A stretch of DNA of 36,285 bases from Methyloglobulus sp. (GCA_009695535.1 SHZQ01000004.1:1-36285); one strand, 5' to 3'. Positions 11,150 through 23,300 are shown, counted from the first letter of the stretch. Numbers and translations are program-made. The notes: generated by a model not told the origin, from the sequence alone.

Positions 11150-11683
11150 ATGAGTGAATTGGCGACCTTAGCGAGACCCTATGCTTCTGCGGTATTTAAG
11201 CGAGCCAAAGAAACGACATCCGCTGCAAAATGGTCGGAAAGCTTGGCTTTCCTATCGGCAGTCATTAGCAGCAAAGAAATATCGGAGCTGGTTGATAATC
11301 CGAAAGTCAAGAAAGGCAGGCTTACCGAATTGTTACTTGATGTAAGCAAAGGACAAATCGACAACGAAGGGGTTAATTTCCTGCAATTGTTAGTACAAAA
11401 TAACAGATTGGCATTATTGCCTGACATCGCCAGACTTTTTGAAGAGCAAAAAGCGGAAGATGAAGGTTATATAGCCGTCGAAGTATTAACTGCTTTCGCT
11501 TTTACCAAGGAATCACAACAAAAGTTTGTTGCAACCTTGGAAAAAACATTAAGCAAAAAAGTTCACATGAATGTGGCCTTGGATAAATCATTAATAGGCG
11601 GTGTCCTGGTACGTGCAGGCGACCAAGTTATTGATGGTTCCGTCAGAGGTCAACTCCAAAATTTGCAAAAGGCTCTACTGTAA
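11150..11683 (+). CDS. atpH: F0F1 ATP synthase subunit delta
   Basis: ARPYASAVFKRA, GGVLVRAGDQVIDGSVRGQL. Confidence 0.97.
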   Translation: MSELATLARPYASAVFKRAKETTSAAKWSESLAFLSAVISSKEISELVDNPKVKKGRLTELLLDVSKGQIDNEGVNFLQLLVQNNRLALLPDIARLFEEQKAEDEGYIAVEVLTAFAFTKESQQKFVATLEKTLSKKVHMNVALDKSLIGGVLVRAGDQVIDGSVRGQLQNLQKALL

Positions 11684-11699
11684 GAGTGAGAAATAGAAC

Positions 11700-13241
11700 A
11701 TGCAATTAAATCCATCTGAAATCAGTGATCTGATAAAAAAGAAGATCGAAAACTTTGATCTTAGCGCAGAATCCCACACCGAAGGCACTGTTGTCAGTGT
11801 AACCGATGGTATTGTGCGTATTCATGGGCTGTCCCAAGCCATGCAAGGCGAAATGCTGGAATTTCCAGGCAATGCCTTTGGTATGGCGCTCAACCTGGAA
11901 CGGGATTCCGTCGGCGCGGTCATCCTGGGTGCTTATCAGCACATTTCAGAAGGCGACACCGTCAAATGCACAGGTAAAATTCTGGAAGTTCCTATTGGAC
12001 GGGCATTGTTAGGTCGCGTTGTTGATGCTTTGGGTAATCCCATAGACGGTAAAGGCGCTATCGCCACCACTGAAACCGCACCTATCGAAAAAATTGCCCC
12101 TGGCGTAATTGCTCGGCAATCGGTAGACCAGCCAGTGCAGACAGGATTGAAATCCATTGATGCGATGATCCCAATCGGTAGGGGTCAGCGCGAATTGATT
12201 ATTGGTGATCGCCAAACTGGAAAAACTGCTATTGCTATTGATGCCATCATTAACCAAAAAGGTACAGGCATTAAATGTATCTATGTGGCTATTGGTCAAA
12301 AACGTTCATCCATTGCTAACGTGGTACGCAAGCTAGAAGAACATGGCGCGATGGATCACACCATTGTCGTCGTGGCATCTGCTTCAGAATCTGCTGCATT
12401 GCAGTTTATAGCACCTTACACAGGTTGCTCAATGGGCGAATACTTCAGGGATTGCGGTGAAGATGCACTCATCATTTACGATGATTTGACCAAACAAGCG
12501 TGGGCTTACCGTCAGGTATCGTTGCTGCTCCGTCGTCCACCAGGTCGTGAAGCCTATCCAGGTGACGTGTTTTATTTACACTCACGTCTGTTGGAGAGGG
12601 CATCTCGCATTAACGCCGCTGAAGTTGAAAAACTGACGGGCGGCAAAGTGAAAGGCAAAACCGGATCATTGACAGCATTACCCATCATCGAAACTCAAGG
12701 TGGCGACGTGTCGGCTTTCGTGCCCACTAACGTGATTTCAATTACGGACGGACAGATCTTCCTGGAAAGCAATTTGTTTAACTCAGGCATTCGTCCTGCG
12801 GTAAACGCTGGCTTATCGGTTTCTCGTGTTGGTGGTGCTGCACAAACCAAGATTATCAAAAAGCTGGGCGGTGGTACTCGTCTCGATTTGGCGCAATACA
12901 GAGAATTAGCGGCGTTCGCGCAGTTTGCTTCCGATTTAGATGAAAGCACCCGCAAGCAGATAGAACGTGGTCAACGCGTCACTGAATTGATGAAGCAAAA
13001 CCAGTATTCGCCCATGTCTGTTGCCCAAATGGCAGTATCGCTTTTTGCTGCTAACGAAGGCTTTTTGGACACAGTCGAAGTCAACAAAGTTTTGGCTTTT
13101 GAGGCGGCATTGCTGTCTTACATGAAATCTGAACATGCTGCGTTGATGGACAACATCAACAAGACCGGTGATTTTTCAGATGACATAAAGCAAGGCATGA
13201 AGACGGCTATTGAATCTTTCGTTAAAACGCACAGTTGGTAA
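11700..13241 (+). CDS. atpA: F0F1 ATP synthase subunit alpha
   Basis: [13 protein letters not shown] Walker [25 protein letters not shown]. Confidence 0.99.
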   Translation: MQLNPSEISDLIKKKIENFDLSAESHTEGTVVSVTDGIVRIHGLSQAMQGEMLEFPGNAFGMALNLERDSVGAVILGAYQHISEGDTVKCTGKILEVPIGRALLGRVVDALGNPIDGKGAIATTETAPIEKIAPGVIARQSVDQPVQTGLKSIDAMIPIGRGQRELIIGDRQTGKTAIAIDAIINQKGTGIKCIYVAIGQKRSSIANVVRKLEEHGAMDHTIVVVASASESAALQFIAPYTGCSMGEYFRDCGEDALIIYDDLTKQAWAYRQVSLLLRRPPGREAYPGDVFYLHSRLLERASRINAAEVEKLTGGKVKGKTGSLTALPIIETQGGDVSAFVPTNVISITDGQIFLESNLFNSGIRPAVNAGLSVSRVGGAAQTKIIKKLGGGTRLDLAQYRELAAFAQFASDLDESTRKQIERGQRVTELMKQNQYSPMSVAQMAVSLFAANEGFLDTVEVNKVLAFEAALLSYMKSEHAALMDNINKTGDFSDDIKQGMKTAIESFVKTHSW

Positions 13242-13253
13242 CAAGGGTTTCTA

Positions 13254-14117
13254 ATGGCTGTTGGTAAAGAAATACGAAGTAAGATTGCCAGTATTAAAAA
13301 TACGCAAAAGATCACGCGTGCAATGGAAATGGTTGCTGCGAGTAAAATGCGCAAAACCAAAGACCGGATGCAAGCGACGCGGCCTTACTCAAAAAAAATT
13401 GGTCAGATCATCAAGCATTTGGCACATGCCAATCCTGAGTATAAGCACGGTTTTCTTGTTGCGCGTGAAGTTAAGCGCGTGGGAATTATCGTAGTTAGCT
13501 CGGATAGAGGGTTGTGCGGTGGGCTGAATGCAAACCTATTCAGAAAAACCCTGACCTACCTAATAGAGTGGGAAAAAACAGGTATTGAAGTCGATGTTTG
13601 CACTATAGGCACAAAAGCTTCCGGTTTCTTTGGCAACTTAAAAACCCATTTGGTTGGACAAGTTGTAAAGCTGGGTGATGCACCGCATTTGAATGATATT
13701 GTCGGCATTATCAAAATCATGCTGGATGCCTATGCCGAAGGCCGTATCGACGAGTTGTATGTAGTCAACAACGAATTTGTCAATACCATGACACAACAAC
13801 CAACTGTTAACAGAATGTTGCCTGTTGTTGCCGATGAAATCGAGGAAACTTTAAGCGGATATTGGGACTATATCTATGAGCCAGATGCCAAGGAAGTTCT
13901 CGACCATTTGCTTACCAGATATATAGAATCCATTGTCTACCAAGGCTTAGTGGAAAATAATGCCTGTGAGCAGGCTGCGCGGATGGTAGCGATGAAGAGC
14001 GCATCCGACAATGCCGGAAATCTTATCAAAGAATTGCAATTGATTTATAACAAGGCGCGGCAAGCTGCGATCACGCAAGAAATTTCAGAAATCGTAGCCG
14101 GTGCGGCAGCGGTTTAG
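13254..14117 (+). CDS. atpG: F0F1 ATP synthase subunit gamma
   Basis: [39 protein letters not shown]. Confidence 0.99.
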   Translation: MAVGKEIRSKIASIKNTQKITRAMEMVAASKMRKTKDRMQATRPYSKKIGQIIKHLAHANPEYKHGFLVAREVKRVGIIVVSSDRGLCGGLNANLFRKTLTYLIEWEKTGIEVDVCTIGTKASGFFGNLKTHLVGQVVKLGDAPHLNDIVGIIKIMLDAYAEGRIDELYVVNNEFVNTMTQQPTVNRMLPVVADEIEETLSGYWDYIYEPDAKEVLDHLLTRYIESIVYQGLVENNACEQAARMVAMKSASDNAGNLIKELQLIYNKARQAAITQEISEIVAGAAAV

Positions 14118-14146
14118 AGCATTAAGCTAAGCGAATTATTATTTAA

Positions 14147-15538
<1,392 letters not shown>

Positions 15539-15561
15539 GCTGACAAAATTCAGAGAATATT

Positions 15562-15984
15562 ATGGTCATGACCGTACATGTAGACATCGTTAGTGCCGAA
15601 AAGGAAATCTTTTCTGGCTTAGCGGAAATGGTATTTGCACCTGCTGAACTGGGCGAAGTCGGTATTTCGCCTCGTCACGCGCCATTTATTACCCGCTTGA
15701 AACCCGGCGAAGTACGCGTTAAAGTCAGCGAAACAGAAAGTTACCCTTTCTACGTTTCCGGTGGAATGCTGGAAGTGCAGCCCCATTTAATCACCGTGTT
15801 GGCTGATACAGCAATACGTGCGAAAGACATAGATGAAGCCGCCGCCATCGAAGCGAAAATAAGAGCAGAAGAAGCCTTGGCCGACAAGTCCGGTAAAATA
15901 GATTACGTAACCGCCCAAGCGAAATTGGCGGAGGCTATCATGCAATTAAGGACATTGGACAGACTAAGAAAGCGCGGCGGTTAA
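15562..15984 (+). CDS. atpC: F0F1 ATP synthase subunit epsilon
   Basis: VHVDIVSAEKEIFSGLAEMVFAPAELGEVGISPRHAPFIT. Confidence 0.97.
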   Translation: MVMTVHVDIVSAEKEIFSGLAEMVFAPAELGEVGISPRHAPFITRLKPGEVRVKVSETESYPFYVSGGMLEVQPHLITVLADTAIRAKDIDEAAAIEAKIRAEEALADKSGKIDYVTAQAKLAEAIMQLRTLDRLRKRGG

Positions 15985-16016
15985 ACGTTATTTCTCACCA
16001 TGTCAAAATGAACATT

Positions 16017-16052
16017 AGCCCGTTAGTATGGAATGTACTAACGGGCTTTTTT
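16017..16052 (+). terminator. Rho-independent terminator of the atp operon
   Basis: agcccgttagta-N7-tactaacgggct followed by a T6 run. Confidence 0.95.
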
Positions 16053-16124
16053 GTTTATGAAAAGCTATTATTATGACCTCTTGCGTTCAAAAAGTTTTCA
16101 ACCATCAGCTTTTAGGTATTAGAA

Positions 16125-17495
16125 ATGAAATTAACTACAATCATTCTGGCCGCTGGCAAAGGCACACGTATGCGCTCGGAAATCCCAAAAATCCTGCACA
16201 AAATAGCTGACCGCTCACTATTGGAGCATGTTTACGATATGAGCAAACAATTGCCCGACAATAAGATCAAGATTGTTTATGGTCATGGCGGTGAATTGGT
16301 CAGGGAAAGCCTAAGTCAGCTAGAAGCCACTTGGATAGAGCAAAAACAACAGCTTGGTACAGGTCATGCGGTACAGCAAGTCGCCGACCAGATCGGCGAT
16401 GCTGATACCGTATTGATACTGTATGGCGACGTACCTTTACTAAAATTGGCTACCGTACAGGCATTATTGGCAAACGTGAGTGACAAATCGCTAGGCTTAC
16501 TCACCGTCCAGCTTACCGATCCTAAAGGTTACGGCAGGATAGTGCGGAACACATCAGGGCTTGTTCAAAAAATTGTCGAAGAAAAGGATACCAGCGATAA
16601 CGAAAAATTAATCAATGAAGTTAATACTGGCATTATGGCTATGAAAGGTAGCAAATTAAAATCATGGTTGAGTCAGATTAAAACTAACAATGCTCAAGGT
16701 GAGTATTACTTAACGGACATTATCGAAATGGCTGTGGGTCAAAATATTAGCGTCATTACTAATCAGCCAAGTACCGAAGATGAAGTTATGGGTGTTAATA
16801 ACCGGATGCAACTTAGCCATTTGGAACGGGTTTACCAAAAAGAGCAAGCCGAAAGCTTAATGGAGCAAGGAGTAACCTTACGTGATTCAGCGCGGTTTGA
16901 TTTGAGAGGCAGTCTTGAGGCATTAGGTCAAGATATAGAGATAGACATCAATGTGATATTGGAAGGCAAAAATACCATAGGAAGCAACGTCACTATCGGC
17001 GCGAACACCCGCATTAAAAATTCCGTCATCGGTGACTATGTAGAAATTCTTGATAATTGTGTGATTGAGGATGCGGTCATCGGTGCAAAAAGCCGCATCG
17101 GGCCATTCGCCAGATTGCGGCCTGAAACCGTTTTAGGTACAAACGTCCATATCGGCAACTTTGTGGAAATAAAAAAGTCAGACGTGGCAGAAAAAAGCAA
17201 AATTAACCATTTGAGTTATATCGGCGACACCAGCGTGGGCAGTAACGTCAATATCGGTGCAGGGACGATTACCTGCAACTACGATGGCGTAAATAAATTC
17301 AGGACGGTGATTGAAGATGGTGCGTTCATCGGCTCAGACACCCAACTGATTGCTCCCGTTACAATTGGCAAAAATGCCACCATAGGCGCAGGCTCAACCA
17401 TCACTAAAGACAGCCCTGAAAATCAACTGACCTTGAGTCGTGCAAAACAGGTTTCGATTTCAGGCTGGCAACGGCCTGTAAAGAAGGAAAAATGA
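16125..17495 (+). CDS. glmU: Bifunctional UDP-GlcNAc pyrophosphorylase / glucosamine-1-phosphate acetyltransferase
   Basis: ILAAGKGTRMRSEIPKILH, left-handed beta-helix hexapeptides, GDTSVGSNVNIGAGTITCNYDG. Confidence 0.98.
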   Translation: MKLTTIILAAGKGTRMRSEIPKILHKIADRSLLEHVYDMSKQLPDNKIKIVYGHGGELVRESLSQLEATWIEQKQQLGTGHAVQQVADQIGDADTVLILYGDVPLLKLATVQALLANVSDKSLGLLTVQLTDPKGYGRIVRNTSGLVQKIVEEKDTSDNEKLINEVNTGIMAMKGSKLKSWLSQIKTNNAQGEYYLTDIIEMAVGQNISVITNQPSTEDEVMGVNNRMQLSHLERVYQKEQAESLMEQGVTLRDSARFDLRGSLEALGQDIEIDINVILEGKNTIGSNVTIGANTRIKNSVIGDYVEILDNCVIEDAVIGAKSRIGPFARLRPETVLGTNVHIGNFVEIKKSDVAEKSKINHLSYIGDTSVGSNVNIGAGTITCNYDGVNKFRTVIEDGAFIGSDTQLIAPVTIGKNATIGAGSTITKDSPENQLTLSRAKQVSISGWQRPVKKEK

Positions 17496-17496
17496 T

Positions 17497-19326
17497 ATGT
17501 GTGGAATCGTCGGCGGCATTGCGCAAAGAAACGTAGTCCCTATATTACTGGAAGGACTTAAGCGACTCGAATATCGTGGTTATGATTCGGCAGGTTTAGC
17601 CGTTATCCATAACAACGAGATTTACCGGAAGCGTGAATTAGGCAAAGTCAAAGGTTTGGAGGCTTTGTTGCAAGCCGAGCCAATCTCAGGATATGTCGGC
17701 ATTGCACACACCCGCTGGGCGACGCATGGCGTACCCAGCACCCAAAATGCTCATCCCCATATCTGCCGGAACAAGGTGACGGTCGTTCATAACGGCATCA
17801 TCGAAAATCACGAACAACTAAGAAGTCAGCAACTTGAAGACGGCTATGAGTTCACCTCGCAAACCGATACCGAAGTTATCGTCCACCAAATATTTGATGC
17901 GCTTGAGACTTCAGATGGTTTTGTTGAAGCCGTCAAACTATCCTTAGCCAAACTGGAAGGTGCGTATGCCTTGGGCATTCTATGTACAAACTATCCTGAT
18001 ACCTTGATAGCTTGTAGAAAAGGTAGCCCTTTGGTGATTGGCGTTGGCATCGGCGAGCATTTCATTGCCTCGGATGTCGCGGCCTTATTGCCGGTCACAC
18101 AACGGTTTATTTTCCTGGAAGATGGCGATATTGCCGTTATTGGCATTAACGACCTGGTTATCTACGATAAGGATGACAATATCGTCACCCGCCCCATCAA
18201 AGAAAGCCAACTGACTGCCGAAGCCGCCGAAAAGGGCGAATATCGGCACTACATGCTCAAAGAAATCTACGAACAACCGTTTGCCATTTCACAAACCCTG
18301 GCAGGTCGCTTTATCAACAACCGCTTGCAGGAAAATGCCTTTGGGTTCAATGCCCCCGCTATATTCGATAGCACAAAAGCCATCTTGATCCTCGCTTGTG
18401 GTACCAGCTACCACGCCGGTTTGGTCGCCCGATATTGGCTGGAAGAGTTGGCTCGTGTCCCGTGCAGCATCGAAGTCGCTAGTGAATTCCGTTACCGAAA
18501 TCCGGTACTCGCGCCCGATACCTTGGTTGTCACCATTTCCCAATCGGGTGAAACCGCCGATACCCTGGCTTCTTTGCAGGAAGCCAAAAAACTCGGTGCC
18601 AAACACTCGCTCACCATCTGCAATGTGCCGGAAAGCTCGCTCATCAGGGAATCGGATCTGGTGATGATGACCCGTGCAGGCCCTGAAATAGGTGTCGCCT
18701 CAACCAAAGCCTTCACCACTCAACTCGTCACCCTTATGTTGCTGGTTATTGCAATGGGAAGGCGTTTCCAACTAGGTGAGGCGATGGAAAAAAAATTGAC
18801 TTCGGAACTGTTCACCTTGCCTGGAAAAATTGAAAAAGTATTGCGGCTAGACAATCAAATCAAAACCTTATCGGAGCAATTCGCGGATAAAGAACATGCC
18901 TTATTTCTCGGTAGAGGTACACATTATCCCATAGCGATGGAAGGCGCGTTAAAGCTCAAGGAAATCTCGTATATACATGCAGAAGCCTATCCCGCAGGCG
19001 AATTGAAACACGGCCCCTTGGCGCTTATTGATGCGGATATGCCCGTCATCACCGTCGCTCCCAACAACAGCTTACTGGAGAAGCTCAAGTCCAATATGCA
19101 AGAAGTTAGCGCACGAGGTGGCCGGTTGATAGTATTTATGGATGAAACCTTGTCTTCGCCCCCAGATAGCAATGTCCAAATCTTGAAAATTCCGCAAGTG
19201 GGCAACGAAATATCACCGATTGTTTACACCGTACCGTTGCAACTGTTGTCCTATCACGTTGCCGTTCTTAAAGGCACGGATGTAGATCAGCCCAGAAACC
19301 TAGCAAAATCGGTGACAGTGGAGTAG
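17497..19326 (+). CDS. glmS: Glutamine-fructose-6-phosphate aminotransferase (isomerizing)
   Basis: MCGIVGGIAQ N-terminal nucleophile Cys, two SIS domains, DQPRNLAKSVTVE C-terminus. Confidence 0.99.
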   Translation: MCGIVGGIAQRNVVPILLEGLKRLEYRGYDSAGLAVIHNNEIYRKRELGKVKGLEALLQAEPISGYVGIAHTRWATHGVPSTQNAHPHICRNKVTVVHNGIIENHEQLRSQQLEDGYEFTSQTDTEVIVHQIFDALETSDGFVEAVKLSLAKLEGAYALGILCTNYPDTLIACRKGSPLVIGVGIGEHFIASDVAALLPVTQRFIFLEDGDIAVIGINDLVIYDKDDNIVTRPIKESQLTAEAAEKGEYRHYMLKEIYEQPFAISQTLAGRFINNRLQENAFGFNAPAIFDSTKAILILACGTSYHAGLVARYWLEELARVPCSIEVASEFRYRNPVLAPDTLVVTISQSGETADTLASLQEAKKLGAKHSLTICNVPESSLIRESDLVMMTRAGPEIGVASTKAFTTQLVTLMLLVIAMGRRFQLGEAMEKKLTSELFTLPGKIEKVLRLDNQIKTLSEQFADKEHALFLGRGTHYPIAMEGALKLKEISYIHAEAYPAGELKHGPLALIDADMPVITVAPNNSLLEKLKSNMQEVSARGGRLIVFMDETLSSPPDSNVQILKIPQVGNEISPIVYTVPLQLLSYHVAVLKGTDVDQPRNLAKSVTVE

Positions 19327-19345
19327 TTTCCCTATACTTTTATCG

Positions 19346-19612
19346 ATGATGGATGTTGTATGTATTTTCAACGTCCTAATCACCACTAGGACACTTTCAC
19401 AGACAAAAATTTCTGAAGATAAAACTGATCGACATAAAATCATTTTTAGATTAAATAACGATGGATTATCTGATAAACAGATCAGTGAATATTTGAATGA
19501 TCATCAAATTAAAACTCCAAGAGACTTAGAGCATTATCCAAAGAAAAATCAAAGGACGACCAATCAACCTATGACTCCATCATTTCAAAATCTGAGCGCA
19601 ACCAATACTTAA
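19346..19612 (+). CDS. Short ORF with recombinase-like HTH segment (IIFRLNNDGLSDKQISEYLNDHQIKTPR)
   Basis: HTH-like segment; low GC; no clear full-length domain, possibly a remnant. Confidence 0.35.
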   Translation: MMDVVCIFNVLITTRTLSQTKISEDKTDRHKIIFRLNNDGLSDKQISEYLNDHQIKTPRDLEHYPKKNQRTTNQPMTPSFQNLSATNT

Positions 19613-19691
19613 CGTCCGTGAAATGTAGATTTCTTCTTTAACTTTGTTGAAGCCGTATCTGTAAAGAAACCCAGTACGTGACTCTCAGGGT

Positions 19692-21101
19692 TTACAGATT
19701 ACCGGTATCTTCTGGAGATATAGGGGCAGAGATAGCAGGGAGGTCGTCGTGTTTGGTTCTTTTGACTTCTTGAAGCAATTCGTCACGGTGTTTTTCCAGG
19801 ACTAATAGCTCAATATCGCGGCGGAGGTAGTTGTCGAGTTGTTGGGTGGCGGTGAAGCGCTTTTCGTGTTCTTGAATTTGCATTTCCAGCTCCATGTCTT
19901 TTAAACGTGTTTCGTGCAGCATTTTTTCCATTAGCAGGCGTTCGTGTACTATTTGTTCTTCATTCTGATTGATGTCGAGCAAGGCTAGTTTTGCGGTATT
20001 TTCCAGTTGTTTAAGGCGTTTTTCCTGGTCTATTTTCTCAATTCGTAAGCGTTCATGGATGCCGTTCCAAGCTTCTTGATTTTTCTCAAAGTCGGCAATT
20101 TCGGCGGCAAGCTGGAGCTCTTTGAGCTGTTGTTGATGAATAAGCCGTTCTTGCTGTAGCTGTTGTTCGATTTCAAGTTGTTTGGTTTGTATTTCTAATT
20201 GTGCTGTTGCAGCGGCCTCTTGCTCCATCCGTTTTAGATTTTGTTCGTGGTAAACCTGTTCTCTATGGACGCGCTCTTCGATGAGGAATTGCTCGTTCAA
20301 TTGCCGTTCCTGTTCTTCCAAACGACGTTTCAGGTTGAATGCGGCTTGCTCTTGTTCGATACGGTGCAAGGATTGTTCTTGATTGTACTGGTCGATCAAG
20401 CGTTGTTGGCGTTCCAGACGTTGCTGCTCAAGCATGAGTTCTTGCCGCAAGCGTTCCTTATTTTGATGCTCTTGGGTCTCAAAGTTTTTCCGCAAAATTT
20501 TCAGATAAATGTCGTCGTGGGCAAAGCGGCTGTCCAGCTTATTGGGATTTTTTATCTCAGAAAAAGTCGTGAGCATCTCACATAAGGCGCGACATTGGAC
20601 GTTTTGCAGGGTCAATGTTTCGTTGATGTGCATCTCAATACGACGCTCCACCGTAGCTAAACCTTGCTCCACCCAATCGCCATTTGCCAGTTTATGCAGC
20701 TCCTGATCGACCGCGTCTTTCACCAGCCCTTCACAGCGGGATTTGACATTTTGGTTGATGTTGGGAAGGGCTCCTAAGTTGGTTTGGGCATATTTAATAG
20801 TTGCTTGAAACCGGATGGTGAGCATCGCGTCAATGATGCAAAAATCCCCATATAGCTTGATTTGACTGTTAAATTGCCATTCATCAACGGGCAGATGATA
20901 GGTTTTGTGGTAGAAGCGCGAGATAAAATCAGGCGGTCGTTGGTAGGTTTTTTGGAAGGGTCCTAAGCTTGAAATGACGATTTGCCGACCGCCGTCAAAG
21001 CCTGGATCCCAGGTTTGGCTTAGGGCATCGCTTTCTGCGCTGATTTCCGCTAACCATTGCTCCAAAAGCGATTTTTCTGGTGCTGACTGTGCTTTATTCA
21101 T
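19692..21101 (-). CDS. SPFH-like N-terminal domain followed by a long coiled coil
   Basis: IDAMLTIRFQATIKYAQTNLGALPN...GLVKDAVDQELHKLANGDWVEQGLATVERRIEMHINETLTLQNVQCRALCEM, then ~250 aa of Q/E/R-rich coiled coil; SPFH assignment by eye. Confidence 0.6.
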   Translation of the reverse strand: MNKAQSAPEKSLLEQWLAEISAESDALSQTWDPGFDGGRQIVISSLGPFQKTYQRPPDFISRFYHKTYHLPVDEWQFNSQIKLYGDFCIIDAMLTIRFQATIKYAQTNLGALPNINQNVKSRCEGLVKDAVDQELHKLANGDWVEQGLATVERRIEMHINETLTLQNVQCRALCEMLTTFSEIKNPNKLDSRFAHDDIYLKILRKNFETQEHQNKERLRQELMLEQQRLERQQRLIDQYNQEQSLHRIEQEQAAFNLKRRLEEQERQLNEQFLIEERVHREQVYHEQNLKRMEQEAAATAQLEIQTKQLEIEQQLQQERLIHQQQLKELQLAAEIADFEKNQEAWNGIHERLRIEKIDQEKRLKQLENTAKLALLDINQNEEQIVHERLLMEKMLHETRLKDMELEMQIQEHEKRFTATQQLDNYLRRDIELLVLEKHRDELLQEVKRTKHDDLPAISAPISPEDTGNL

Positions 21102-21104
21102 GGC

Positions 21105-22367
21105 TTAACCATTGCGTGCATTATGTTCTGCAAGTGCTTGGGTGCGTTTAATTTTTTGCAGTTTATCGCCCATTTTCTCGGCGATTAAGGGATAAAGATT
21201 GGGTGCGAATTCAACGCGGCGATCATCTACCTTACGTAAAAAACCACGGCTTAACAGCAGACCGACGGCAAACATTCGCGGCCAATCGACATAATGCCGG
21301 GCGCGTTCGATGTCGGTTTTTTCGATGATGATTTCTACGGCATCATTTTCGTTAATGCGAAATTCGCTAAATTGCTTTAGGCATTCAAAGACCAGCTCTT
21401 CTTCTCGTTCAGTCAATGGGCCAGGTGCTGAGAACTCCAGGCGATAAGATAACAATACGGTAAAAAAGTCTACCATTCCTGCGATAATTAAGGGAAATAA
21501 GGTAAATTTTGGCAGATTGTTAACCGAAGGTTTGACCGTTTCGGTAAACTGGGAATAGGTCATCAGGATGGGTGCAGAAGGCAAATCGCTGTGGAATTTG
21601 GCGGCTAACTGGTTAAATTCCAGTTGTGCTTTATGCAAACCTTGAGAAACTTCTTGGTAGGCTTGCTCACTGTGATTTAGGTCGCTGTCCAGCTTATTCA
21701 GGCTAATTTGGAGTGTGGCGGTGGACTGGTCAGCCAGGGCGAATTGTTGCTCAAGTTGCGCTAATTGCGCCTTTTTGTCCTGATAAGTCGAGTTGATATG
21801 CTTCCAAACCGGCCCTTCACCCACTTGGTCGCGGTATTGGGGCGGAATTTCAGGATGAGTACCAAAATAAGCTTGAGACACTTCCTTAGACAGCTTTTCC
21901 AGCTCTTGTTTTTGCTGCGCTAAAATACTGCTTTTTACTACAACCTGTTGTTTTAAATAATCATCGATCTGATTGCCCACTTCATTGATACGTTCTATGC
22001 GGATACTGCCGTGTTCTGATATTTCATAAAATTTGAAGTAAGAAAACGCCATTGAGGCGACAAAAGCAATGCTTAACGAAACCAGCACACTGCAATAGCG
22101 CAGTCGATTGGCTTTGAGGTGAATGCCTGCGAGTTCAAATGAACAAATAACGATAATGGATTGAATGGCAACGGTAATAATCAGCGCAATCCAGGGAGTA
22201 ATGAAGTAGGACATACCATAAAACGTGGTAAATCCTGATGCTAGACTGAGCAGCAGCACAATGGGGATAGACCATATTCGCAGCAAACTGACAAATAGAG
22301 TTTGGATAATATTGATCAATCGGCCAATACCGCCACTTTTTAGCTGTGTGATGAGTCGATTTTCCAT
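21105..22367 (-). CDS. Multi-TM membrane protein with a coiled-coil soluble region
   Basis: N-terminal TM helices, central E/Q-rich coiled coil, further hydrophobic segment (FTLFPLIIAGMVDFFTVLLSY), then C-terminal cytoplasmic-like domain; ends 3 nt before the downstream start. Confidence 0.75.
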   Translation of the reverse strand: MENRLITQLKSGGIGRLINIIQTLFVSLLRIWSIPIVLLLSLASGFTTFYGMSYFITPWIALIITVAIQSIIVICSFELAGIHLKANRLRYCSVLVSLSIAFVASMAFSYFKFYEISEHGSIRIERINEVGNQIDDYLKQQVVVKSSILAQQKQELEKLSKEVSQAYFGTHPEIPPQYRDQVGEGPVWKHINSTYQDKKAQLAQLEQQFALADQSTATLQISLNKLDSDLNHSEQAYQEVSQGLHKAQLEFNQLAAKFHSDLPSAPILMTYSQFTETVKPSVNNLPKFTLFPLIIAGMVDFFTVLLSYRLEFSAPGPLTEREEELVFECLKQFSEFRINENDAVEIIIEKTDIERARHYVDWPRMFAVGLLLSRGFLRKVDDRRVEFAPNLYPLIAEKMGDKLQKIKRTQALAEHNARNG

Positions 22368-22653
22368 CGCGTGTTGTTATATTTATTATTAAGCGATCTT
22401 ATAAATCAGGTAGTTGTGCAAATCTAGTTAGAATTTACGTTTAAAAACCAGGCTCGAAGTTTAGGCGATACACCGAGCAAATGCAAACACCTTGTCGATG
22501 TTAAGCAAAGCTTTTGCAGAACAATAAGTTAACTTACCTGAATATAAAATGGGTAAAGTACATTGGATTACGCATCAAGTATTAGCTTTTTTGATGGCTT
22601 AACTGCTTTAAATCGAAGGTATTTAGGTGGTGTAAGACCGTTTTCGGGTAGGT

Positions 22654-22686
22654 TTTCCCCGTTTGCATCAACATTAAACGGGGAAA
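22654..22686. terminator. Hairpin, candidate terminator
   Basis: Perfect 11-bp stem tttccccgttt/aaacggggaaa with 11-nt loop, just past the end of the frameshifted lipoprotein gene. Confidence 0.55.
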
Positions 22687-22717
22687 GTTTTAGCTAGTTT
22701 TTGAGTAATCCCTTTGT

Positions 22718-23220
22718 CTACGGTTGCTCTTGCCTTCTATTGTGCCTGCCTTTTTGTCTAGGTTGTACGGGTTGTTGCCTATATTGTTGATTATTTTGAC
22801 CTTGCCAGCCACCTCTGTTGGGGCGATCTACTCTACGAGGCTGTGATTTTGCCAAGCTTGGTGATGACCGTGCATAGGTTGTTGATGATTACTGCCGTTT
22901 TGCCAACCGCCTCGGTTTTGATAATGGTCATCGTGATCCCTAGGGTGATCAAACGAGCCACCGCCGTGTTGCCGATATGGCTGTGGATAATTTTGGGGCT
23001 GAGGACGGTTGTAATAATTAGTGTTTTGATAGTAATTATTATTGGCAGGATGGCGGTTATAAGGTCTGCCATAGCCGGTAGGATAAGAACCAGGATAATT
23101 AGCACCAGAACTATAAGAATCATTGTCTGGATAGCTGTTGTAACTATTTGGATAATTAGCGCAAGCAGACAGCGACATCACTAAAGCCAATAATACGATT
23201 CTTTTAGTCAATGTGTTCAT
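22718..23220 (-). pseudogene. Q/N/Y/P-rich lipoprotein gene with an apparent -1 frameshift (ORF-track stop at 22828)
   Basis: MNTLTKRIVLLALVMSLSACANYPNSYNSYP lipobox start at 23220; after WQ the other frame continues KSQPRRVDRPNRGGWQGQNNQQYRQQPVQPRQKGRHNRRQEQP*, same composition, to 22718. Confidence 0.65.
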
Positions 23221-23300
23221 GGGTTGCTCCCGTGATAGAAATATTGGCGACAGAATACCAACAGGAGGCTGAGTGCTATATGAATCAAAAATGTTATTTT

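Noticed and set aside
11706-12955. Multiple minus-strand ORFs within atpA
   Set aside because: Antisense frames of a highly conserved gene; no evidence of coding.
20241-20706. Plus-strand ORFs inside the SPFH-like coiled-coil gene
   Set aside because: Antisense of coiled-coil codons (F/L/V-rich mirror); shadow frames.
22843-23184. 113-aa plus-strand ORF and 96-aa alternate minus ORF in the Q/N-rich gene
   Set aside because: Low-complexity shadow frames of the repetitive lipoprotein coding sequence.
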